A DNA stretch of 33,711 bases from Saccharothrix coeruleofusca. Lineage in GTDB: Bacteria; Actinomycetota; Actinomycetes; Mycobacteriales; Pseudonocardiaceae. The stretch is taken from the NCBI RefSeq assembly GCF_014648515.1, contig NZ_BMRG01000002.1, positions 431,560-465,270 on the forward strand, read 5' to 3'. Positions 26,442 through 32,862 of the stretch are shown piece by piece (the stretch's first letter is position 1; the number at the start of each line of letters is the position of its first letter). The notes under the pieces were generated by a model. That model searched no databases. It worked only from the letters and a program-made list of their open reading frames with translations, and had not been told where the DNA came from. The position numbers and the translations under genes were made by a program.

Positions 26442-27594
26442 GCTCGCGTGCGCGGGCGCGGGCGGCCAGCCACACGGCGGGCACGATGAGCGCGATCACG
26501 ACCGCCACGAACCCCAGGGAGACCGACAGGGAGCTGGCGTGCGCCAGGCCGCCGACGATGGGCGGCCCGGCCAGGAAGCCGGTGTAGGCCACCGTCGTCA
26601 CCAGGCCGATCTCGCGCTCGCCGCCGGTGCCGTCGGCACGCCGCCCCGCCTCGCCCGCCAGGTCCATGACCACCGGGAACGAGAACGCCAGCCCCAGCCC
26701 GGCCAGCGCGAAGCCCGCGTAGCCCAAGGCGGGCAGCGGCACCAGCACGGCCAGCGCGAGTCCCGCCGCGGCCACCACCGCGCCGCCCGCGAGCAGCCGG
26801 TACGGGCCGAAGCGGCGCTGCGCGGGTTCACCCAGCAGCCGGGCCGCCGCCATGGTGATGGAGAACCCCGCGTACGCCGCGGCGGCCGCGCCCTCGCCGA
26901 TGCCGCGCTCGCGGACGAAGAACAGCGCGGACCAGTCCGCCGAGGCGCCCTCGGCGATCGCCGAGCACAGCGCGATGCCCGCCAGCAGCCACAGCACCGG
27001 GCGGCGCAGCACCGGCCGCTGGGCGACCTGCTCACGACCGCGCTCCGGGGAACCGCCCGGCACCGCCCCGGCGACCGCGAGCAGCAGCAACAGGCCGGCC
27101 ACCGCGGCGACCACGAAGTGCCGCAACGGGCTCCACCCCGCCGCGGCTGCGGCCGCAGCGCCGACCGAGCCGACCAGCCCGCCGACGCTGAAGCCCGCGT
27201 GGAACTGCGGCATCAGCGGCCGTTCCAGGGCGCGGACCACCGACACCGCGGCGATGTTCATGGCGACGTCCAGCGCGGCCACCGCCGAGCCCAGGACGAA
27301 CAGCACCAGGCCCAGTTGCAGCGGCGTGCCCACCAGGCCCACCACGGGCAGCACGGCGGCGCTGAGCACGCCGCTGCCCAGCACCACCGCGCGGGAGCCG
27401 ACCGCCGCGCAGACCCGCGCGGCGAAGGGCGCGGTGAGCGCCAGCCCGAGGCTCGCGCCCAGCAGCGCCAGGCCCAGCACGCCCTCGCTCGCGCCGACCT
27501 GCTGGGCCAGCGCGGGGATCCTGGCCGCCCATGAGCCGTACACCGCGCCGTTGAACAGGAAGATCGCGAAGACCGCGACGCGTGGAGTAGCCAT
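26407..27594 (-). CDS. MFS transporter (YbjJ-like)
   Basis: 395 aa, about 12 membrane helices in two six-helix halves. N-terminal MATPRVAVFAIFLFNGAVYGSWAARIPALAQQ resembles the opening of YbjJ-type major facilitator proteins (R-IP after helix 1). Later landmarks are DVAMNIAAVSV and GFSVGGLVGS in the first half and EGASADWSALFF in the second. It is a proton-coupled or facilitative carrier; the substrate is unknown. The start is ATG 27594. The gene is divergent from a LacI regulator with a palindromic operator between them, so it is probably induced by the sugar-like ligand of that regulator. Confidence 0.88.
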   Translation of the reverse strand: MATPRVAVFAIFLFNGAVYGSWAARIPALAQQVGASEGVLGLALLGASLGLALTAPFAARVCAAVGSRAVVLGSGVLSAAVLPVVGLVGTPLQLGLVLFVLGSAVAALDVAMNIAAVSVVRALERPLMPQFHAGFSVGGLVGSVGAAAAAAAGWSPLRHFVVAAVAGLLLLLAVAGAVPGGSPERGREQVAQRPVLRRPVLWLLAGIALCSAIAEGASADWSALFFVRERGIGEGAAAAAYAGFSITMAAARLLGEPAQRRFGPYRLLAGGAVVAAAGLALAVLVPLPALGYAGFALAGLGLAFSFPVVMDLAGEAGRRADGTGGEREIGLVTTVAYTGFLAGPPIVGGLAHASSLSVSLGFVAVVIALIVPAVWLAARARARELTPGEVGSART

Positions 27595-27608
27595 GCGGAG
27601 CAGTGTGA

Positions 27609-27650
27609 CTGAAGCGCTTCAGAACAGCCACTCGCCGATCTCGTTAGTCT
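27609..27650. promoter_or_regulatory. LacI-type operator and leaderless promoter
   Basis: CTGAAGCGCTTCAG (27609-27622) is a perfect 14-bp palindrome with the central CG typical of LacI/GalR operators (compare TGAAAGCGCTTTCA-type sites). Plus-strand TAGTCT (27645-27650) ends 6 nt before the GTG at 27657, consistent with a leaderless lacI mRNA. The operator ends 22 bp upstream of the -10 and lies 15 bp from the MFS start codon. Confidence 0.75.
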
Positions 27651-27656
27651 CCTCAC

Positions 27657-28733
27657 GTGGACGTCGACCGGCCGCGCAAGCCGACCCTCGACACCGTCGC
27701 CGGTGCCGTCGGGGTCTCGCGCGCCACCGTGTCGAACGCCTACAACCGCCCCGACCAGCTGTCGGCGGCGCTGCGCGAGCGCATCCTGGAGACCGCGGCG
27801 GCCCTGGGCTACCCCGGCCCGGACCCGGTCGCCCGCAGCCTGGCGACCCGGCACAGCGCCGCGGTGGCCTTCATGCTCGGCCAGCAGCTGTCCGCGTCGT
27901 TCTCCGACCCGGCGCTGTCGATCGTGCTGGACGGCCTCGCCTCGACGGTCGACGGGCACGACCACTGCCTGGTGCTCATGCCGGGCGGAGCGGACCGGGG
28001 CGGCCCGCGCCCGCAGACCGTGGCCCGCGCCCAGGCCGACGTCGTGGTGGCCTACTCCCTGCCCGACGACGCCCCCGCCCTCGCCGCCGTGCGCGCCAGG
28101 GGGCTGCCCATGGTGGTCATCGACCAACCGGTGCTGCCGGACACCGCGCGGGTCGAGGTCGACGACGCGGGCGGCGCCCGGCTGGCCGCCGCCCACCTGC
28201 TGGAGCTGGGCCACCGCCGGTTCGCCGTGGTGACGTTCAGCCTGCGCCCCGACGGCGGCAACGGCCCGGCCTCCCCCGCCCGGCTGGCGGAGGCGACGTT
28301 CCGGGTGAGCCGGGACCGGCTGACCGGCTACCTGTCCGAGCTGCGCGCGGCGGGCGTGGTGGACGTGCCGGTGTGGGAGTGCTCCGGGAGCAGGCGCGAA
28401 CTGTCCCGCTCGGCGGGCAGGACCCTGCTGACGGGCGACGACCGCCCCACCGCCGTGCTGTGCGCCTCGGACGAACTCGCCTTCGGCGTCCTGCAGGCGG
28501 CCCGCGACCTGGGGCTGGCGGTGCCGGAGGACGTGTCGGTGGTGGGTTTCGACGACGTCCCGGCGGCGGAGCACGCCGAACCGCCGCTGACCACGGTGCG
28601 TCAACCGCTGGTCGACAAGGGGCGCCACGCGGGCGAGCTGGCGCTGAGACTGCTCGACGGCGGTAGACCGGGGCCACCGACCAGGCTCGCCGTCACGCTG
28701 GTGGAACGCGCCTCGACCGCGCTTCACACGTGA
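27657..28733 (+). CDS. LacI-family regulator next to the MFS gene
   Basis: 358 aa. The HTH at residues 10-30 (TLDTVAGAVGVSRATVSNAY) and hinge region (RPDQLSAALRERILETAAAL) are intact. The effector domain carries SAAVAFMLGQQL, PTAVLCASDELAFGVLQAA and DVSVVGFDDVPAAEHAEPPL, all LacI/GalR landmarks. It probably represses itself and the divergent MFS gene through the CTGAAGCGCTTCAG palindrome. The start is GTG 27657, no Shine-Dalgarno, candidate leaderless. The ligand is unknown; no catabolic gene is adjacent. Confidence 0.92.
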   Translation: MDVDRPRKPTLDTVAGAVGVSRATVSNAYNRPDQLSAALRERILETAAALGYPGPDPVARSLATRHSAAVAFMLGQQLSASFSDPALSIVLDGLASTVDGHDHCLVLMPGGADRGGPRPQTVARAQADVVVAYSLPDDAPALAAVRARGLPMVVIDQPVLPDTARVEVDDAGGARLAAAHLLELGHRRFAVVTFSLRPDGGNGPASPARLAEATFRVSRDRLTGYLSELRAAGVVDVPVWECSGSRRELSRSAGRTLLTGDDRPTAVLCASDELAFGVLQAARDLGLAVPEDVSVVGFDDVPAAEHAEPPLTTVRQPLVDKGRHAGELALRLLDGGRPGPPTRLAVTLVERASTALHT

Positions 28734-28797
28734 TCTACCCCACTTTTGCGGCTTGTTGAGCGGACAACCGGCCAGAAGTGGAAACGGTTCGGGCCTT

Positions 28798-28814
28798 CCG
28801 GACGATGTGTCCGG
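28798..28814. other. Small hairpin between lacI and the tRNA gene
   Basis: CCGGAC/GTCCGG, 6-bp stem and 5-nt loop, 65 bp after the LacI stop. It may be a weak terminator. No tRNA promoter could be assigned in 28734-28857. Confidence 0.3.
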
Positions 28815-28857
28815 TGGGGCGGCTGCGCTGCTACGCCGCGTGGTCGACGCCCCTCCA

Positions 28858-28930
28858 GCCTCCGTAGCTCAGTGGAGAGAGCGAGGGACTTCTAATCCCG
28901 AGGTCGCAGGTTCGAATCCTGCCGGGGGCG
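28858..28930 (+). tRNA. tRNA-Arg (anticodon TCT)
   Basis: A 73-nt cloverleaf. Acceptor GCCTCCG (28858-28864) pairs with CGGGGGC (28923-28929) with one G-U. D-stem GCTC/GAGC, anticodon loop CTTCTAA with TCT at 28891-28893, a 5-nt variable loop, T-stem GCAGG/CCTGC and T-loop TTCGAAT; discriminator G. CCA is not encoded. The outermost anticodon-stem pair is an A-G mismatch. It reads AGA, a rare codon in this GC-rich genome. The 3' end faces an integrase remnant, so this tRNA is a likely integration site. Confidence 0.95.
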
Positions 28931-28953
28931 CATGAGTGCTGGTAGGACGCTGG

Positions 28954-28980
28954 GGGCCGATCACTGGTCATGATCGGCCC
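28954..28980. terminator. Hairpin just downstream of tRNA-Arg
   Basis: A perfect 10-bp stem GGGCCGATCA / TGATCGGCCC with a 7-nt loop starts 24 bp after the tRNA. It may terminate the tRNA transcript or be part of the integrase-binding arm of an old attachment region. It also lies 19 bp beyond the stop of the minus-strand integrase remnant. Confidence 0.6.
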
Positions 28981-28998
28981 ACGTCAAACCCACATGAT

Positions 28999-29214
28999 TC
29001 ACTTCTGCGGTCGGAGCCTGTCCAGTGCCGCCGCGGCTGCCGTGCCGACCGCCCGGCGGTTCATGTAGACGTCCGGGGCGTGCTCACCTGGGATCTTGCG
29101 CTTGCGCATCCCTACGGGCCTGGTGCGCTCCCGCACCACCAGGCCCGCACCGGCCACCCGGATGACCGTGCCTTCCAGCGCCACCGCCGAGGCGTTGAAG
29201 TCCGTCCACGTCCA
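28999..29214 (-). pseudogene. Tyrosine-integrase remnant with internal deletion
   Basis: The readable minus-strand frame begins near WTWTDFNASAVALEGTVIRV and continues AGAGLVVRERTRPVG, which resembles the strand region before the catalytic core of actinomycete tyrosine integrases (W-D-D, GTVIRVxGxGLVR). It then jumps to HAPDVYMNRRAVGTAAAAAL and ends DRLRPQK. DVYMNRRAVG resembles the C-terminal stretch that carries the catalytic Tyr (codon 29067-29065) in integrases of actinomycete integrative elements. The core of about 150 aa with the Arg, HxxR and other catalytic residues is missing, so an in-frame internal deletion is inferred, and the N-terminal domains are also absent. Third positions are strongly G/C, supporting the frame. 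The tail points at tRNA-Arg 70 bp away. The assignment is from remembered family motifs. Confidence 0.6.
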
Positions 29215-29242
29215 GAGCGGCGCTGGGAGTAACCATGTCATC

Positions 29243-29425
29243 GTGCACATCGCCTGCCTGCACGCGCTCGGCTCGATCGGCGCGGCCCACCACATCACCA
29301 GCACCGTTGCTGACCTGTTCTCCGAGTTCGGCGACTCCGAGTTCAGCATGGCGGTCACAACCAAGTTCGACGGCCTGACGCCCGAGACGCCGAAGGTTCT
29401 CGTCCCACCACGGAAGTGGGCCTAA
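29243..29425 (+). pseudogene. 3' fragment of an unrecognised gene
   Basis: A 60-codon frame with strong third-position G/C reads VHIACLHALGSIGAAHHITS and continues through LFSEFGDSEFSMAVTTKFDG to the end LTPETPKVLVPPRKWA. It starts abruptly: GTG 29243 has only a poorly spaced GGGAG (13 nt), and the coding signal begins close to the end of the integrase remnant on the other strand (29214). The most likely reading is the C-terminal end of a longer gene truncated at the junction; a genuine 60-aa protein is less likely. The stop is 2 nt before the PP2C start, so the two were probably an operon. I do not recognise the family. Confidence 0.5.
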
Positions 29426-29427
29426 CC

Positions 29428-30237
29428 GTGTTCCGCGGTGCGAGCCTTGCTGGCAGCGGCTCTCCCGATGGCGGTCAGGACCGCTGGGCGGACTGCGGCA
29501 CGAGCGCGGTCGTGCTCGACGGGGCATCCAGCTTCACCCCCGCCGTCGTGGACGCGACGCACTACGTCGACCAGCTCTGCGCCGAGCTGGCCCACCGACT
29601 ACGCGGCCACGAGGGCGACCTGGTCGACGTTCTCGGTAGCTGCATCGCCGCAGTGGCAGGCCGGTTGTCCCTGCAACGCGGACAGTCACCGTCATCCACG
29701 GTACTCATAGCCAGGGAACGCGGTGACAACTTCGACGTTCTCGCACTCGGCGACAGCACCGCCGTGGTGTCGCGGAATGGAGAGGTCGACCGCATCACCG
29801 ACGACCGACTAGCCGCAGTAGGCCACGACCTTCGACGCCAGTACCAATCGAGGCTGACTACTGGCGTCGGCTATGACGACACACACCGTCGACTCTTGCG
29901 GCAGCTCCAGGAGCAGGAGTTGACAGCACGGAACACTTCTGGCGGCTACTGGATCGCAGAGGCCGACGAGCGAGCCGCCGAGAAAGCCGTCCTGCGAACG
30001 TCCCCGCTCTCCGAGGTCGACTGGTGCGTTCTGGCCACGGACGGCGTTCAACGCCCAGTGGATCACCTCGGTATCCGATGGTCGGACATTGCGCACATGA
30101 GCGCCGCCGAGTTGGCCGAACTACTGGCCGAACTGCACCGCTGGGAAGCAGTCGACGACCCCGACGGCGAAGTCCTACCCCGCTCGAAGCGCCACGACGA
30201 CAAGGCCGTAGTCGTCTGGACCCGGCCCCGGCTCTAG
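29428..30237 (+). CDS. PP2C-like serine/threonine phosphatase domain protein
   Basis: 269 aa. The N-terminal GASLAGSGSPDGGQDRWAD and AVVLDGASSF resemble the first metal-binding motifs of PPM/PP2C phosphatases. LALGDSTAVV, CVLATDGVQ and the C-terminal HDDKAVVVW supply the later GDS, DG and DD motifs, so the Mg/Mn-binding aspartates appear intact. It should be a cytoplasmic, stand-alone catalytic domain with no sensor domain. Start GTG 29428 is preferred; GTG 29416 is in frame but overlaps the upstream stop. Codon usage is visibly less GC-rich than the flanks (CTA, TAT, ACA, TTG occur), which fits acquisition with the element. Its kinase partner and substrate are not in the window. Confidence 0.75.
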   Translation: MFRGASLAGSGSPDGGQDRWADCGTSAVVLDGASSFTPAVVDATHYVDQLCAELAHRLRGHEGDLVDVLGSCIAAVAGRLSLQRGQSPSSTVLIARERGDNFDVLALGDSTAVVSRNGEVDRITDDRLAAVGHDLRRQYQSRLTTGVGYDDTHRRLLRQLQEQELTARNTSGGYWIAEADERAAEKAVLRTSPLSEVDWCVLATDGVQRPVDHLGIRWSDIAHMSAAELAELLAELHRWEAVDDPDGEVLPRSKRHDDKAVVVWTRPRL

Positions 30238-30448
30238 CCCGCCGTCCAGCAGCAGCGGCGCACACGTGTTCAAAGTTTTCTCTTCATCAAGGCGGCCGCT
30301 GCCGAGGCCACACGCGTCGCTGCGCCTCAGGCCGCGCGGCAAGGGCGCGAGGCCCACCCCGGCACCCACACCTACCGGCGGTCGGAGGCACGCACGACCT
30401 GGCAGCCGCCGCAACACACGTATGTTCCGCAAGATCAGCGAGACGGTG
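30238..30448. other. Gap with no supported gene
   Basis: 211 bp between the convergent PP2C and antitoxin genes. I see no coding frame with actinomycete third-position bias, no strong hairpin and no repeat. It may include debris of the inferred element. Confidence 0.4.
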
Positions 30449-30952
30449 CTACTTACTCCTGGCCTTCGCCCTCGGTGTAAGTCGGTCGCCTGTCGCGACC
30501 TTGTTGAGCACGCCTGCGGCGATCTCGGGCATGCGTTTGCCCTTGAAGGTCTTTCCGCTCGCGACGACCTTCACGAACTTACCCGTGCTCGCCCGCTGCC
30601 GCTTTTGCCTTCCCTCGACTCCGCTGCGGTTAGATCCAGTGGATCGACTCGGCGGAGGAGGCACTCTTTGGCCGACCACCGTCAGAATTGCCTGCTCCAG
30701 CACGTCAACACGCTGCTCCAAGCTCCCGTCCCCGTCACGGGCGCGCTCCAACAGCGTCCGGATCCACGCGCTCGGCTTCATGTGCTCGGCGTTAGCGCGC
30801 TCGCGAACCCAATCAAGCAGCGACTTGGGGAGCCGAAGGGAAGTCGTGACCATAGGATCGTCGACGGTGTCGACTTCCCACTGACCTTCTTCCATGCTTT
30901 CACTCGTGTCGTGCGAGTCATAGTAGTCGCGAAGATCCTGGATTCTGCTCAT
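30449..30952 (-). CDS. Ribbon-helix-helix antitoxin (BrnA-like) with long basic tail
   Basis: 167 aa. Residues 34-70 (MVTTSLRLPKSLLDWVRERA, then NAEHMKPSAWIRTLLERA) form a ribbon-helix-helix DNA-binding fold of the CopG/BrnA type. An acidic N-terminal arm (DYYDSHDTSESMEEGQWEVD) precedes it. From about 75 a helix (LEQRVDVLEQAILTVV) leads to a Lys/Arg-rich tail of about 70 aa (RQKRQRASTGKFVKVV, GKTFKGKRMPEIAAGVL, TPRAKARSK) that ordinary BrnA antitoxins of roughly 80-100 aa lack. It should neutralise the toxin and repress the operon. Start ATG 30952 with AAGGG 9 nt upstream, 27 bp after the toxin stop. Codon use is foreign-looking (GAT, CTT, AGT, GAA). Confidence 0.75.
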   Translation of the reverse strand: MSRIQDLRDYYDSHDTSESMEEGQWEVDTVDDPMVTTSLRLPKSLLDWVRERANAEHMKPSAWIRTLLERARDGDGSLEQRVDVLEQAILTVVGQRVPPPPSRSTGSNRSGVEGRQKRQRASTGKFVKVVASGKTFKGKRMPEIAAGVLNKVATGDRLTPRAKARSK

Positions 30953-30979
30953 GGCGAGTGCCCTTCGATGAGTGGACGT

Positions 30980-31246
30980 TCAGTTGGCCTTCCGGTCGAA
31001 TGTGCGACGTTCCTGTTGGGTCATGTCACGAGCGGTCACCACGAAGTGACCGCCCACCAGCGCCTCACTGAGGATCACCAGTAGGTAGCGACCAGCATCC
31101 GTTTGGCCGTACACCTCAGTGACGTCCTCCCTGCCTCGCCGCGTCAAGCGTGGTCTGGTGTAGACCACCTGTTCCACCTCGTCGGGAGACACCTGATGGC
31201 GCGCGATGTGCGCCTCGGACTCGTCTGTCCAGTGGATCTCCCGCAC
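30980..31246 (-). CDS. BrnT-like (DUF497) ribonuclease toxin
   Basis: 88 aa, the usual BrnT size. EIHWTDESEAHIARHQVSPD matches the family opening (W-D/T..., xxxHxVs-DEV), TEVYGQTDAGRYLLVILS gives the central strands, and FVVTARDMTQQERRTFDR corresponds to the conserved TAR-x-M-x(4)-E-R terminal strand and helix. BrnT is an RNase of the RelE-like fold whose gene precedes the antitoxin, as here. Start GTG 31246 (VREIHWTDE) is chosen because upstream in-frame codons are not family-like and TACACT (31258-31253) ends 6 nt before it, giving a leaderless transcript. A longer frame from 31336 exists but is less likely. Toxicity is untested; family assignment is by motif. Confidence 0.75.
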   Translation of the reverse strand: MREIHWTDESEAHIARHQVSPDEVEQVVYTRPRLTRRGREDVTEVYGQTDAGRYLLVILSEALVGGHFVVTARDMTQQERRTFDRKAN

Positions 31247-31252
31247 TTGACC

Positions 31253-31258
31253 AGTGTA
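31253..31258 (-). promoter_or_regulatory. -10 box of the toxin-antitoxin operon
   Basis: Minus-strand TACACT, 6 nt before the toxin GTG; no convincing -35 at 17-18 bp. The start would be leaderless. Confidence 0.45.
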
Positions 31259-31406
31259 ATACTTCGCATTGCATCGTGCTACAGCGTCGCACATGGCCGC
31301 ACGCCCACTAATGGACAACGGCTCGCCTAGAGGCATCTGGGGGCAACGTCATGTCCGGGACGCCAGGGGCGCGGTCCGTCCGGTCGCCCTCCAGCGGCGG
31401 CTGTCC

Positions 31407-32048
31407 TCAGCGGTCGGTGAGGCGCGCCAGTGAGGTGATGAGGCGTTCGGCGATGTCGGGCGGCCAGGGGAAGGCGGGGGCGGCCACTCGCTGGTCGGCC
31501 AGGCCGTGCAGGCCCAGCCACAGCGCGACCGCGTCGGCGAAGGTGTCGGTGCTGGTCGAGCAGCCCGCGGTGACGCAGTCGGCCAAGGCTTCGGCGAGCA
31601 GCAGCATGCTCGACCGGCCGAGGGTGGCCATGTCCTGCTCGGTCACCGACGCCGTGCTCAGGTCGGGCGTCCAGACTCCCCCGAACATGGCGCGGTAGCG
31701 GCCGGGGCGCGTCCGCGCGAACTCCAGGTAGCTGTGGCACAGCGCCAGCAGCCGTGCGCGGGGCGCGTCGCCCGCGGCGTTCACGTCCGCCCTCAGCCGC
31801 TCGTCCAGTTCCGCGAAGGCGTTGCGGGTCACGGCCAGCATGATGGCGGGTTGGTCGGGGAAGTGGCGGTAGATGGACGGGGCGGCGATCCCGACGCGGC
31901 GAGCGACGGAGCGCAGGGTGATGGCGCTCTCGTCACCGGTTTCCTCGAGCAGGTCGACCGCCGCGGCCACGATTTCCTCGCGCAACCGAGCGCCTTCCCC
32001 ACGGCGGTTGCGGGCACGGGTGCGCGTCGCCGACCCGTCTTCTGCCAT
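31407..32048 (-). CDS. TetR-family regulator, second of a tandem pair
   Basis: 213 aa. An N-terminal HTH (ITLRSVARRVGIAAPSIYRH, about residues 43-62, then FPDQPAIML) and a C-terminal ligand domain with YRAMFGG and FADAVALWLGLHGLADQ, typical of the TetR_C_13-like group. It is strongly similar to the upstream gene, with an identical recognition helix (APSIYRHFPD), so both probably bind the same operator. Start ATG 32048; a lone half-operator CTTACAGC sits 9 nt upstream (32057-32064). It lies 23 bp after the stop of the paralog and is probably co-transcribed with it. Confidence 0.9.
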   Translation of the reverse strand: MAEDGSATRTRARNRRGEGARLREEIVAAAVDLLEETGDESAITLRSVARRVGIAAPSIYRHFPDQPAIMLAVTRNAFAELDERLRADVNAAGDAPRARLLALCHSYLEFARTRPGRYRAMFGGVWTPDLSTASVTEQDMATLGRSSMLLLAEALADCVTAGCSTSTDTFADAVALWLGLHGLADQRVAAPAFPWPPDIAERLITSLARLTDR

Positions 32049-32071
32049 TGCGTCAGCTTACAGCGCGAAGC

Positions 32072-32758
32072 CTATGGACGACGCGCTTCGATCTCCGTCT
32101 CGACACACCGGCCCCGCGCTCCTGTGTCGTTCAGGTGCGCCAGTGCGGTGATCACGCGTCGGGCGGTGCCCGCAGGCCACGCGAAGTTGGTGCTCACGGC
32201 CGACTGGTGAGCCAGGCCGTGCAGCCCGAGCCACAGCGCGACCGCACCGGTAATGGGCTCGGCGCTGGTGGTGTGCCCCGCGCGGGCGCATTCCTCCAGC
32301 ACCTCGCGGAGCAGGGTCAAACATCCATCGCCCAGTGCCGCCAGGTCCGCCGCCGTCGGTGATGTTCCGCTGGGCGCGGGCATCCGCGCTCTGCCGAACA
32401 TGGCGCGGTAGCGCTCGGGGTGCCACCGGGCGAAGTCCAGGTAGCCGTCGCAGACGGCGAACAACCGGCGCCGGGGGTCGTCGCCCGCGGCGGCCAGGCC
32501 GTGGCGCAGCGCCGCTTCCAGTTCCGCGAAGGCCCGCCGGACCGCCGCCAGCACGATGGCCGACCGGTCGGGGAAGTGGCGGTAGATCGACGGCGCCGCG
32601 ATCCCCGCCCTGCGGGCGACCGATCGCAGGCTGATCGCGGTCCCGTCGCCGGTCTCGTCGAGCAGTTCCGCCGCCGCGGCGACGATCCGCTCGCGCAGGC
32701 GCGATCCCCCGTCCCTGGGGTTGCGGGCACGAGCGGGAGGGGCCTGGTCGTTCGCCAC
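32072..32758 (-). CDS. TetR-family regulator, first of a tandem pair
   Basis: 228 aa. HTH ISLRSVARRAGIAAPSIYRH (about 42-61, then FPDRSAIVL); the C-terminal domain contains HPERYRAMFG and AVALWLGLHGLAHQ. It differs from the neighbouring paralog by a C-terminal extension (GARGRCVETEIEARRP). Start GTG 32758 with GAGGTG 7 nt upstream. It is divergent from an oxidoreductase gene with tandem palindromes in the shared region, so it should repress itself, its paralog and the oxidoreductase until an electrophilic or quinone-like ligand binds (inference). Confidence 0.9.
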   Translation of the reverse strand: MANDQAPPARARNPRDGGSRLRERIVAAAAELLDETGDGTAISLRSVARRAGIAAPSIYRHFPDRSAIVLAAVRRAFAELEAALRHGLAAAGDDPRRRLFAVCDGYLDFARWHPERYRAMFGRARMPAPSGTSPTAADLAALGDGCLTLLREVLEECARAGHTTSAEPITGAVALWLGLHGLAHQSAVSTNFAWPAGTARRVITALAHLNDTGARGRCVETEIEARRP

Positions 32759-32795
32759 GTCATCACCTCACGTCCGAGAACTTCTGCGGATTCCC

Positions 32796-32837
32796 TTGCC
32801 CCTCGCAAGCTTACAGCTGTAGCCTTACAGCTGTAAG
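32796..32837. promoter_or_regulatory. Tandem TetR operators in the tetR/oxidoreductase promoter
   Basis: CTTACAGCTGTAG (32810-32822; core palindrome TACAGCTGTA 32812-32821) and CTTACAGCTGTAAG (32824-32837, perfect) are centred 14 bp apart. The plus-strand promoter reads TTGCCC (32796-32801), 18 bp, TAGCCT (32820-32825), so the operators cover the -10 and the start site. Confidence 0.8.
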
Positions 32838-32862
32838 CAAACAAGCGCACCGGAGGAACACC

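Noticed and set aside
24116-26587. Long plus-strand frame opposite the CopD/CtaG gene
   Set aside because: Antisense shadow, rich in Gln/Arg/His, spanning two real genes on different strands.
28999-29364. Full-length 121-aa minus-strand gene
   Set aside because: Only the part from about 29214 downward has coding bias and integrase-like sequence; the upstream part is antisense to the plus-strand fragment.
31247-31336. Longer toxin with 30 more N-terminal residues
   Set aside because: The extra residues do not resemble the family, the 88-aa form has the normal length, and a -10 box sits immediately before the GTG at 31246.
28931-31406. Direct repeat of the tRNA-Arg 3' end marking an att site
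   Set aside because: I looked for TTCGAATCC and GCCGGGGGCGC copies downstream and found none within the window.
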